NCBI GenBank assembly: GCA_965554225.1
Contig: CBEVZC010000128.1
Location: forward strand, 1 to 8,457
Source of the DNA: BMS3ABIN04 sp965554225
Lineage (GTDB): Bacteria; Bacteroidota; Ignavibacteria; Ignavibacteriales; Melioribacteraceae
Direction: 5' to 3'
DNA: 8,457 nucleotides
Shown here piece after piece: positions 1 through 6,399 of the stretch (its first letter is position 1; every line of letters begins with the position of its first letter). The notes below the pieces were generated by a model. The model had not been told where the DNA came from. It did not search any database and worked only from the letters and a program-made list of their open reading frames with translations. Both the position numbers and the translations under genes were made by a program.

Positions 1-571
1 TAAGTTAGTTTTTAAATATAGAAGTTATACACCTATCCCCTTTCTTTTAGTGATGTTGATTTATCAACAAGCAACAATTTATAGTTTGGTAATTGGCTTT
101 TTAATTGCCTTGTGCGGTGAAAGTTTCAGATTATGGGGAGTTTCTTATGCGGGAAGTGAAACAAGAACGACCGGCAGTGTTGGAGGAACGTTTCTGGTTG
201 TAAGAGGACCTTTTGGTCATTTAAGGAATCCTTTATACTTAGGAAATATTTTGCTCTATTTTGGTATTGGAGTAATGTCAATGGCTTTGTTTCCATATTT
301 GCAAATTTTGGCGCTTCTTTTTTTCTATGTTCAATATCGCATTATTATTAAAGAAGAAGAAACCTATTTAGAAAAAACTTTCGGCGACAGTTACGAGCAA
401 TACCGGAATTCGGTTCCCCGATTAATTCCGCAGATTAAAACTTATAAAGACGTTAATGTGGAACAGCCGAAATATAATCTGAATGCCGGACTTAAATCTG
501 AGAGAAGGTCTTTACAAGCTTTTACGACAGTTACAATAATATTAATTCTACTATTCATTTTTACAAAGTAG
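1..571 (+). CDS. Membrane-bound isoprenylcysteine/phospholipid methyltransferase-like protein, 5'-partial
   Basis: This is a small integral-membrane, SAM-dependent methyltransferase of the ICMT/PEMT-like superfamily. The family signature is clear: a GPFGHLRNPLYLGN block (residues 53-66, counted from the GTG at 50), then a paired-glutamate helix and FGDSYEQYRNSVPRLIP (111-127), which in this family helps form the SAM and lipid pocket. Hydrophobic segments lie at about 9-24, 65-97 (probably two helices) and 158-172. A GTG at 50 and an ATG at 53 could serve as starts, but the frame is open to base 2 and the 16 upstream codons read KLVFKYRSYTPIPFLL, which looks like genuine family sequence. I therefore infer that the gene begins left of the window. 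Bacterial members of this family mostly have unknown substrates; a lipid or prenyl-type acceptor is only a guess. The stop lies 7 nt before lpxB, so the two are probably co-transcribed. Confidence 0.85.
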   Translation, partial: KLVFKYRSYTPIPFLLVMLIYQQATIYSLVIGFLIALCGESFRLWGVSYAGSETRTTGSVGGTFLVVRGPFGHLRNPLYLGNILLYFGIGVMSMALFPYLQILALLFFYVQYRIIIKEEETYLEKTFGDSYEQYRNSVPRLIPQIKTYKDVNVEQPKYNLNAGLKSERRSLQAFTTVTIILILLFIFTK

Positions 572-578
572 CTGATTT

Positions 579-1712
579 ATGAAAAGAATAATTCTAATGA
601 TTGCCGGTGAAGATTCGGGAGATTTACATGGTTCGGCATTGATAGAAAAATTAAAAATGATTGACCCTGAAATTGAAATAGTTGGTATTGGCGGCGAAAG
701 AATGAAAGCTGCCGGGATGACGCTTTATTATCATACTAAAGAAATGGCATTCTTAGGATTTGCGGAAGTTCTAAAGCATATTCCATTTATTCGCAGCGTT
801 CAAAAGTTATTGCTGCAAAAAGTAAGTGAATTAAATATTAAAGAGGTAGTTCTTATTGATTATCCCGGATTTAATTTAAGTATTGCAAAAAAACTAAAAA
901 AAAATAATTTAAAATTAGTCTATTACATATCACCCCAAATATGGGCTTGGGGTAAAAAAAGAATTAAAAAGATTAAAGAGTTAATCGATTTGATGATTGT
1001 TGTCTTCCCTTTTGAAAAAGATATTTATGAATCTGAAGGAATAAATGTTAAATACGTTGGTCATCCGCTTGTTGAAAGAATAAAAGAATATAAATTTTTA
1101 TCTAAAGATGAATTATTCCAAAAGTTAAAACTTGATGTATCAAAAGATATTCTACTTTTAATGCCCGGAAGCCGGGAACAGGAAATAAAAAAGATTTTCC
1201 CGGAAAGCATTAAAGCAGCTTATAGACTGGCGCAAGAATTCAACATGCAAATTGTTGTTGCATGTTCCCAAAATATTGATAACTCTCTTTTGTCTTCACT
1301 TTCAGGAAACATTAATTACGCTATTTCAAGGGAAAACAATTACGATTTACTTAAATATGCAAAATTCGGAATTATTAAATCCGGTACTTCAACATTAGAA
1401 GCGGGATTATTCCGGTTGCCTTTTATAGTAGTTTATTCAACAAATTATCTGACCTATTTAATTGGTAAGAAGTTAATAAAACTTCCCGGAATTGCTTTGG
1501 CAAATATTGTTCTGGGTGAAAAAGTTGTAGAGGAGTTAATTCAAAAAGACGTTAACTCGCAAAACATCTATAATAAAGCAAAAGAAATATTAGGCAATAG
1601 AGAGACATATAATAGAATTAAAAATAAGCTGGCTGATATAAAAGTAAAGTTGGGAGAAAGCGGAGCATCACAAAAAGCTGCGGAATTTATATTACATGAA
1701 CTAACGAAATAG
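579..1712 (+). CDS. lpxB: Lipid-A-disaccharide synthase LpxB
   Basis: LpxB is a GT19 glycosyltransferase that joins UDP-2,3-diacylglucosamine and 2,3-diacylglucosamine-1-phosphate (lipid X) into the tetraacyl disaccharide-1-phosphate of lipid A, on the inner face of the inner membrane. The 377 residues match the usual length. Visible landmarks in order are AGEDSGDLHG (9-18), IDYPGFN (93-99), YISPQIWAWGKKR (116-128), FPFEK (143-147), VGHPLVE (160-166), MPGSRE (195-200) and the nucleotide-sugar site SGTSTLEAG (268-276), followed by LANIVLGEKVVEELIQ. Asp94 and Arg199 align with E. coli Asp98 and Arg201, which are needed for activity. The ATG at 579 gives the expected N-terminus MKRIILMIAGE; no strong Shine-Dalgarno site is seen. 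It sits 7 nt after the methyltransferase gene and 58 nt before the acyltransferase gene. The gene contains long A runs (A7 and A9 at 887-904) in lysine codons. Identification is firm. Confidence 0.97.
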   Translation: MKRIILMIAGEDSGDLHGSALIEKLKMIDPEIEIVGIGGERMKAAGMTLYYHTKEMAFLGFAEVLKHIPFIRSVQKLLLQKVSELNIKEVVLIDYPGFNLSIAKKLKKNNLKLVYYISPQIWAWGKKRIKKIKELIDLMIVVFPFEKDIYESEGINVKYVGHPLVERIKEYKFLSKDELFQKLKLDVSKDILLLMPGSREQEIKKIFPESIKAAYRLAQEFNMQIVVACSQNIDNSLLSSLSGNINYAISRENNYDLLKYAKFGIIKSGTSTLEAGLFRLPFIVVYSTNYLTYLIGKKLIKLPGIALANIVLGEKVVEELIQKDVNSQNIYNKAKEILGNRETYNRIKNKLADIKVKLGESGASQKAAEFILHELTK

Positions 1713-1770
1713 TGTTTTTAATAGTGCCATTTCTCCAACAAATAGTTTTACCGTTTTTAACTTAAAATAC

Positions 1771-2430
1771 ATGGAATTAAAAAAACATAAACAAACATTT
1801 TTAAGATTTATTGGAAACGTGTTCCTTTCTAATGCAGTGAATGTTCTTTGTAAAACATTAAAATTCGAATATGAAAATAAATCTATTATTGATAAACTCT
1901 TTGATGAGAATAAAAACTTCGTAATAGCTTTCTGGCATGGAACAATGTTGGTTCCATGGTTTATAAATCGAAATAAAAATTTTGGTGCGCTCGTTAGTAA
2001 TAGCAAAGACGGGGATTTATTAGCTAAGCTTCTATCGAAGTGGAATTATAAAGTCGCCCGGGGTTCCAGTCATTCCGGAGGAAAGGAAGCATTGGCAACA
2101 TTATTAAATTTTACCGATAAAAATTATTCTGTTGCTATAACACCTGACGGTCCGACAGGTCCGCCGCATAAAATGAAAGCCGGAGCCGTTGTAACAGCAA
2201 AGAAAACAGGAACACCATTGGTTCTATTGGGAATTAATTATACTAAAAAATACATATTAAACAGTTGGGACAAATTCCAAATTCCCAAACCGTTTAGTAA
2301 AATATATGTTGTTTATTCCAGACCTATTTTTATTGATAAAAACTTAAGTTATGATGAAACATCCGGTATAATTTTAAAATGCGAAGCGGAATTAAATAAC
2401 TTACAGAGCAAAGCGGAGAAAAGTGTTTAA
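1771..2430 (+). CDS. DUF374 lysophospholipid/lipid A-type acyltransferase
   Basis: This 219-residue protein belongs to the DUF374 branch of the LPLAT acyltransferase superfamily. Family blocks are FWHGTMLV (54-61), SNSKDGDLLAKLL (76-88), RGSSHSGGKEAL (97-108), TPDGPTGPPHKMKAGAV (124-140), and SWDKFQIPKPFSKIYVVYSRPI (165-186). His56 is the likely catalytic base. The acid of the classical HX4D motif is absent: the position five after the histidine is Val61, so an Asp in the SNSKDGD block (Asp80 or Asp82) or Asp126 may serve. The N-terminal 25 residues are only moderately hydrophobic and suggest peripheral membrane attachment. ATG 1771 is the only standard start in this open stretch, and no Shine-Dalgarno sequence precedes it. 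Its place between lpxB and lpxK, overlapping lpxK by 8 nt, suggests a role in acylating lipid A or a lipid A precursor. That role is inferred from context; a phospholipid substrate is equally possible. Confidence 0.88.
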   Translation: MELKKHKQTFLRFIGNVFLSNAVNVLCKTLKFEYENKSIIDKLFDENKNFVIAFWHGTMLVPWFINRNKNFGALVSNSKDGDLLAKLLSKWNYKVARGSSHSGGKEALATLLNFTDKNYSVAITPDGPTGPPHKMKAGAVVTAKKTGTPLVLLGINYTKKYILNSWDKFQIPKPFSKIYVVYSRPIFIDKNLSYDETSGIILKCEAELNNLQSKAEKSV

Positions 2431-3472
2431 GTTAGTCAGAAAAATATTAGCTCCTACGGTTTTAGTTTATTTAGTTATAGTGAAAACCAGAAATCTTTTA
2501 TTCGATAAGAAAATCTTGAAATCGATAAAGGTTGATGCAAAAGTTATATCCGTTGGAAATATTACAGTTGGCGGGGCAGGTAAAACCCCAACTTCTATTT
2601 ATATTTCAAAATTACTAAAGGGAAAAAAGATAAGAGTTGGGGTTTTAAGCAGAGGATATAAAAGAAAATCAAAAGGTTACTTGCTTGTTTCGGACGAAGA
2701 TACAGTATTAACAGGTGTAAAAGATGCGGGTGACGAAATTTTATTAATTGCAAAAGAAAATAAAATACCCACAGCCGTTTCGGAAAAACGAGTCCTTGGT
2801 GCCAAAGAATTTTTAAATGATGTTCATTTGGATGCAATTGTTTTGGACGACGGTTTCCAGCATCGCTGGATTTATAGAGATTTGGATATTCTTGTAGTTG
2901 ATCAGAGGTTTTTAAATAAGGTGAACAGAGCGGAACAAAATCTCCTGCCGCTGGGCAACATGAGAGAACCGTTCTCCTCCATCGACCGTGCGGATATTGT
3001 TATAATTAATTCAAAGTTTTCAGCTAAAAAAGAAATACCTGAACAATTAAAAAAATATTTTAGGGGCAAACAAGTTTTTTGGGGTTCTTATAAACCTGCA
3101 GGTATTTTTGACGTAAAAACCAAAGAACAATATACTTTGGAAGAATTTAGAGGGCAGAAAAGTCTTGTTATCAGCGGAATTGCTCGTCCATATTCTTTTC
3201 TTAGTGTTTTAGAAAATCAAGATATTGATATCAAAAATAAAATCCTGTTCCCTGATCATAAAGATTATACCTTAGCGGATGTTGAAAAAATTAGGAAAGC
3301 TTTTTACGAAACGAACTCTCAGTCAGTTCTTACAACACAAAAGGATGCTATTAAGTTGACAAATTTTTCAAAAGAGTTGGACGATATAGATATTTATTAT
3401 CTTAGAATTGCACTTAACATAGAAAATAATAGTATTTTTCATGATTTAATATTAAATATTTTTGAAAACTAA
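2423..3472 (+). CDS. lpxK: Tetraacyldisaccharide 4'-kinase LpxK
   Basis: LpxK transfers the ATP gamma-phosphate to the 4' position of the tetraacyl disaccharide-1-phosphate made by LpxB, giving lipid IVA. The 349 residues are a normal length. An N-terminal hydrophobic helix (about 8-25) anchors it to the inner membrane. The P-loop reads GNITVGGAGKTP (45-56) with Lys54 and Thr55. DAGDE (101-105) carries the Asp equivalent to the Aquifex catalytic Asp99, and FPDHKDY (276-282) carries the partner His279. LDDGFQH (141-147) is the second acidic motif; LPLGNMREP (175-183) and TTQKDAIKL (304-312) complete the family pattern. The start is GTG at 2423, lying inside the last codons of the acyltransferase gene. 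A GCGGAG purine stretch at 2413-2418 sits 4 nt upstream and supports this start. The 8-nt overlap implies translational coupling. No terminator follows before ppdK. Confidence 0.97.
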   Translation: MFKLVRKILAPTVLVYLVIVKTRNLLFDKKILKSIKVDAKVISVGNITVGGAGKTPTSIYISKLLKGKKIRVGVLSRGYKRKSKGYLLVSDEDTVLTGVKDAGDEILLIAKENKIPTAVSEKRVLGAKEFLNDVHLDAIVLDDGFQHRWIYRDLDILVVDQRFLNKVNRAEQNLLPLGNMREPFSSIDRADIVIINSKFSAKKEIPEQLKKYFRGKQVFWGSYKPAGIFDVKTKEQYTLEEFRGQKSLVISGIARPYSFLSVLENQDIDIKNKILFPDHKDYTLADVEKIRKAFYETNSQSVLTTQKDAIKLTNFSKELDDIDIYYLRIALNIENNSIFHDLILNIFEN

Positions 3473-3500
3473 AAATTCACAAACACACAATAAAATAATA

Positions 3501-3506
3501 AGAGGT
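3501..3506 (+). promoter_or_regulatory. Ribosome binding site of ppdK
   Basis: The sequence AGAGGT ends 5 nt before the ATG at 3512 and fixes the start of ppdK. It is one of the few good Shine-Dalgarno-like sites in the window; lpxB, the DUF374 gene and ispD lack one. Confidence 0.65.
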
Positions 3507-3511
3507 ATCTG

Positions 3512-6280
3512 ATGTCAAAGAAAAAATCTCCAAAATACGTTTACTTTTTTGGTAATAAGAAAGGCGAAGGCGGGGCTAAGATGAAAAACTTGCTTGGCGG
3601 AAAAGGAGCTAACCTTGCCGAGATGGTTAATATTGGTCTCCCGGTTCCAGCAGGCTTCACAATTACAACCGAAGTTTGTACTTATTTTTATGATCATAAT
3701 AATAAATATCCTAAAGAATTAAAAAAAGCGGTTTCAGACGCATTAAAAAAAGTTGAAAAGATAATGGGCGCCAAATTCGGCGATAAAAAAAATCCCCTTC
3801 TGCTTTCTGTTAGAAGCGGTGCAAGAATTTCTATGCCCGGTATGATGGACACAATTCTTAATCTAGGCCTAAATGATGTAACAGTCCAAGGATTAATCGA
3901 AAAGACAAACAATCCAAGGTTCGCATACGATTCTTACAGAAGATTTGTACAAATGTACGGAGATGTTGTCTTAGGTCTTCAACCTGAAGATAAAAGAGAA
4001 TTAGATCCTTTTGAAATAATAATTGATAAAAAGAAAAAAGCTCATGGTTTGGAACAAGATACGGAATTAACAGCCGAACATTTAAAAGAATTGGTTGCGG
4101 AATTCAAAGCCGCAATTAAAAAACATTCCGGTAAAGACTTTCCGCAAGATCCTATGGAACAGCTTTGGGGCGCTATTGGTGCCGTGTTTGATTCTTGGAA
4201 TAACGAAAGAGCAATTATTTACCGAAAAATTAATAACATACCCGGCGAATGGGGAACCGCTGTTAACGTAATGTCTATGGTATTTGGTAATATGGGCGAT
4301 GATTCCGGAACGGGTGTTGCTTTTACCCGCGATCCTGCTACAGGAGAAAATATGTTTTACGGAGAGTATTTATTTAATGCTCAAGGAGAAGATGTTGTTG
4401 CTGGAGTTAGAACACCTCATAAAATTGCCGATCTGAAAAAAGAAAATCCAAAAGTATATAAGCAACTTGATGATATACGCAAAAAACTTGAGAAGCATTA
4501 CAAAGAAATGATGGATATTGAATTTACAATCCAACAAGGCAAACTTTGGATGCTTCAAACCCGTGTAGGAAAACGGACAGGTTTTGCAGCAATAAGAATT
4601 GCACATGATATGGTAAAACAAAAGCTTATTTCTAAAGAGGAAGCTTTATTAAGAATTGATCCCGACCAATTAAATCAACTATTAAGACCAATTTTTGATA
4701 CTATGGAGAAAAAGAAAGCGACCGAAAGCGGAAAACTTTTGGCAAAAGGCTTAAATGCCGGTCCGGGCGCTGCTTCCGGTAAAGTAGCTTTTACAGCAGC
4801 CGATGCTGAAAAAATGGCCGAAGCCGGAGATAAAGTTATTTTAGTTAGAATAGAAACTTCTCCGGAAGATATAAAAGGTATGAGTGTTTCCGATGGTATT
4901 CTAACTGCTAAAGGCGGAATGACTTCACATGCTGCTTTAGTTGCAAGGCAGATGGGAAAAGTTTGCGTTGCCGGCTGCGGAGCATTAAATATCGATTACA
5001 AAAAGGGAACTATTAAAGTTGACGGTAGTAATCAAATTGTAAAAGAAGGCGACTATATCTCGATTGATGGAACAACCGGCGAAGTAATTGTAGGTAAACT
5101 AAAAACCAAACCATCAGAAGTAGTTCAAGTTCTAATTACAAAAGAATTAGATCCTAAAAAATCTAAAATTTATCAAACTTATAAAGATTTAATGAATTGG
5201 GCAGATAAAGCAAGAAAGTTAGGCGTTCGAACTAATGCCGATCAACCCGATCAATCTAAAAATGCCGTGGCTTTCGGTGCCGAAGGTATTGGTCTTTGTA
5301 GAACCGAGCATATGTTTTTTGGCGGCGACAGAATTTTAGCTGTTAGAGAAATGATTCTTTCCGAAACAATAGAAGGAAGGAAAAAAGCTCTTAAAAAAAT
5401 ATTACCGTTACAGAGAAAAGATTTTACCGGTATTTTTGAAGTAATGGATGGTAAGCCGGTAACGATTAGAACTTTAGACCCGCCATTACATGAGTTTCTT
5501 CCTCATACTGCGGCAGAACAAAAAGAACTTGCCGATGTATTAAAAATTTCGGTTGCAAAAGTAAAAGAAAAAGTAAAAAGCATGCATGAATTCAATCCTA
5601 TGCTGGGCTTTAGAGGATGCCGGCTTGGTGTAAGCTATCCGGAAATCACCGAAATGCAGGCAAGAGCCATTTTTGAAGCCGCTGTTGTCGTATCGAAAAA
5701 AGGAATAAAGGTAAAACCCGAAATCATGATTCCGCTGGTAAGTACTAAGAAAGAACTTGATCTGCAAAAAGAAATTGTAGATTCTGTTGCAAAAGAAGTT
5801 TTTAAGGAAAAAGGAAAGAAAGTTAACTATCTCGTCGGTACAATGATTGAGCTTCCCAGAGCTGCATTAACAGCAGACGAAATTGCAAAAACAGCACAAT
5901 TCTTCAGTTTCGGAACAAACGACTTAACTCAAACTACTTTTGGTTTATCGAGGGATGATGCCGGTAAATTCTTACCCCTTTATGTCGACAAAGAAATTCT
6001 ACCGAGAGATCCGTTTGAAAGTCTTGACCAAAACGGTGTCGGTCAGTTAGTTGAAATGGGTACGCAAAAAGGCAGATCCGTAAATCCTAATTTAAAAGTA
6101 GGTATTTGCGGTGAACACGGCGGGGAACCTGAATCGGTTGAATTCTGTCATAGAGCTGATTTGAACTATGTAAGTTGTTCTCCGTTTAGAGTACCGATTG
6201 CCAGACTTGCAGCAGCTAGAGCAGCTTTAAGAGATATAAAGCAAACAAAAAAGAAAAAAACGTTGAAAAAGAAAAAATAA
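3512..6280 (+). CDS. ppdK: Pyruvate, phosphate dikinase PpdK
   Basis: PpdK interconverts pyruvate + ATP + Pi with phosphoenolpyruvate + AMP + PPi in the cytoplasm. It can work in gluconeogenesis or as a PPi-linked glycolytic step. The order of domains is an N-terminal ATP-grasp domain (LLGGKGANLAEM, SVRSGARISMPGMMDTILNLGLND, GTGVAFTRDPATGE, DIEFTIQQGKLWMLQTR), a swivelling phosphohistidine domain with GGMTSHAA (468-475; His473, next to the Thr471 known as a regulatory site in plants), and a C-terminal PEP/pyruvate barrel (GLCRTEHMFF, LDPPLHEFLPHT, FGTNDLTQ, ICGEHGG with Cys866). The phosphate-using PPDK pattern, and not that of PEP synthase, is clear throughout. At 922 residues it is longer than the roughly 875-residue clostridial enzyme. 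The excess includes about 15 residues near 531-556 and a lysine-rich tail (910-922, nine lysines of thirteen). It follows lpxK by 39 nt and ends at a strong terminator. Confidence 0.98.
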   Translation: MSKKKSPKYVYFFGNKKGEGGAKMKNLLGGKGANLAEMVNIGLPVPAGFTITTEVCTYFYDHNNKYPKELKKAVSDALKKVEKIMGAKFGDKKNPLLLSVRSGARISMPGMMDTILNLGLNDVTVQGLIEKTNNPRFAYDSYRRFVQMYGDVVLGLQPEDKRELDPFEIIIDKKKKAHGLEQDTELTAEHLKELVAEFKAAIKKHSGKDFPQDPMEQLWGAIGAVFDSWNNERAIIYRKINNIPGEWGTAVNVMSMVFGNMGDDSGTGVAFTRDPATGENMFYGEYLFNAQGEDVVAGVRTPHKIADLKKENPKVYKQLDDIRKKLEKHYKEMMDIEFTIQQGKLWMLQTRVGKRTGFAAIRIAHDMVKQKLISKEEALLRIDPDQLNQLLRPIFDTMEKKKATESGKLLAKGLNAGPGAASGKVAFTAADAEKMAEAGDKVILVRIETSPEDIKGMSVSDGILTAKGGMTSHAALVARQMGKVCVAGCGALNIDYKKGTIKVDGSNQIVKEGDYISIDGTTGEVIVGKLKTKPSEVVQVLITKELDPKKSKIYQTYKDLMNWADKARKLGVRTNADQPDQSKNAVAFGAEGIGLCRTEHMFFGGDRILAVREMILSETIEGRKKALKKILPLQRKDFTGIFEVMDGKPVTIRTLDPPLHEFLPHTAAEQKELADVLKISVAKVKEKVKSMHEFNPMLGFRGCRLGVSYPEITEMQARAIFEAAVVVSKKGIKVKPEIMIPLVSTKKELDLQKEIVDSVAKEVFKEKGKKVNYLVGTMIELPRAALTADEIAKTAQFFSFGTNDLTQTTFGLSRDDAGKFLPLYVDKEILPRDPFESLDQNGVGQLVEMGTQKGRSVNPNLKVGICGEHGGEPESVEFCHRADLNYVSCSPFRVPIARLAAARAALRDIKQTKKKKTLKKKK

Positions 6281-6289
6281 TTTATTGAT

Positions 6290-6344
6290 GAAGTGCAACT
6301 AATAATTTGTTTTTTTTCAAATGGTTAGTTGTGCTTCCGTTTTT
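6290..6344 (+). terminator. Rho-independent terminator after ppdK
   Basis: A 13-bp stem (6290-6302 with 6325-6337, using two adjacent G-U pairs) is topped by a second 5-bp stem (6305-6309 with 6318-6322) and closed by a loop of eight T. A short T run (6340-6344) follows the stem after CG. It starts 10 nt past the ppdK stop, so it should end the ppdK transcript. Stem, distance and T run are seen directly; activity is inferred. Confidence 0.8.
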
Positions 6345-6351
6345 ATATTTG
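6344..6351 (+). promoter_or_regulatory. Possible -7 promoter element (TAnnTTTG) upstream of queA
   Basis: TATATTTG matches the TAnnTTTG -7 consensus described for Bacteroidetes housekeeping promoters and lies about 49 nt before queA, just past the ppdK terminator. There is no matching TTTG element 19-21 nt upstream. The same octamer pattern also occurs inside coding sequence here (for example at 5935-5942), so this is weak support. Confidence 0.25.
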
Positions 6352-6369
6352 GTTAAAATTACTAACCAA
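6349..6369 (+). promoter_or_regulatory. Perfect dyad TTGGTTA-N7-TAACCAA upstream of queA
   Basis: Two 7-base arms (6349-6355 and 6363-6369) are exact inverted repeats separated by 7 bases, giving a symmetric 21-bp site about 30 nt before the queA start. Nothing T-rich follows that would make it a terminator. It could be an operator for a dimeric repressor or a small hairpin in the queA leader. The symmetry is seen directly; the role is unknown. Confidence 0.45.
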
Positions 6370-6389
6370 GTATTTTATAAAGATGCAGT

Positions 6390-6394
6390 AGGAG
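6390..6394 (+). promoter_or_regulatory. Ribosome binding site of queA
   Basis: AGGAG lies 5 nt before the ATG at 6400. It is the best Shine-Dalgarno match in the window and decides the queA start. Confidence 0.75.
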
Positions 6395-6399
6395 ATTAA

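Noticed and set aside
1701..2006. A 101-codon frame on the - strand opposite the DUF374 gene
   Set aside because: It lies largely antisense to a well-conserved acyltransferase gene and resembles no family I know. It is a shadow of the real gene.
3356..3361. Perfect TTGACA (-35 type) near the end of lpxK that might drive ppdK
   Set aside because: No -10 element stands 16-18 nt downstream; the nearest TATAGA is 23 nt away. The bases simply encode conserved LpxK residues.
3457..3464. TATTTTTG, a TAnnTTTG match just upstream of ppdK
   Set aside because: It lies inside the last codons of lpxK, has no upstream partner element, and the same octamer occurs inside coding sequence at other places (near 3103 and 5430).
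3473..3511. Possible terminator between lpxK and ppdK
   Set aside because: No inverted repeat or T run is present in the 39 bases, so read-through into ppdK remains possible.
6371..6380. TATTTTATAA with TTGGTT at 6349 as a sigma70-type promoter for queA
   Set aside because: Both boxes are poor matches and the -35 candidate is part of the dyad. The A+T-rich context gives such matches easily.
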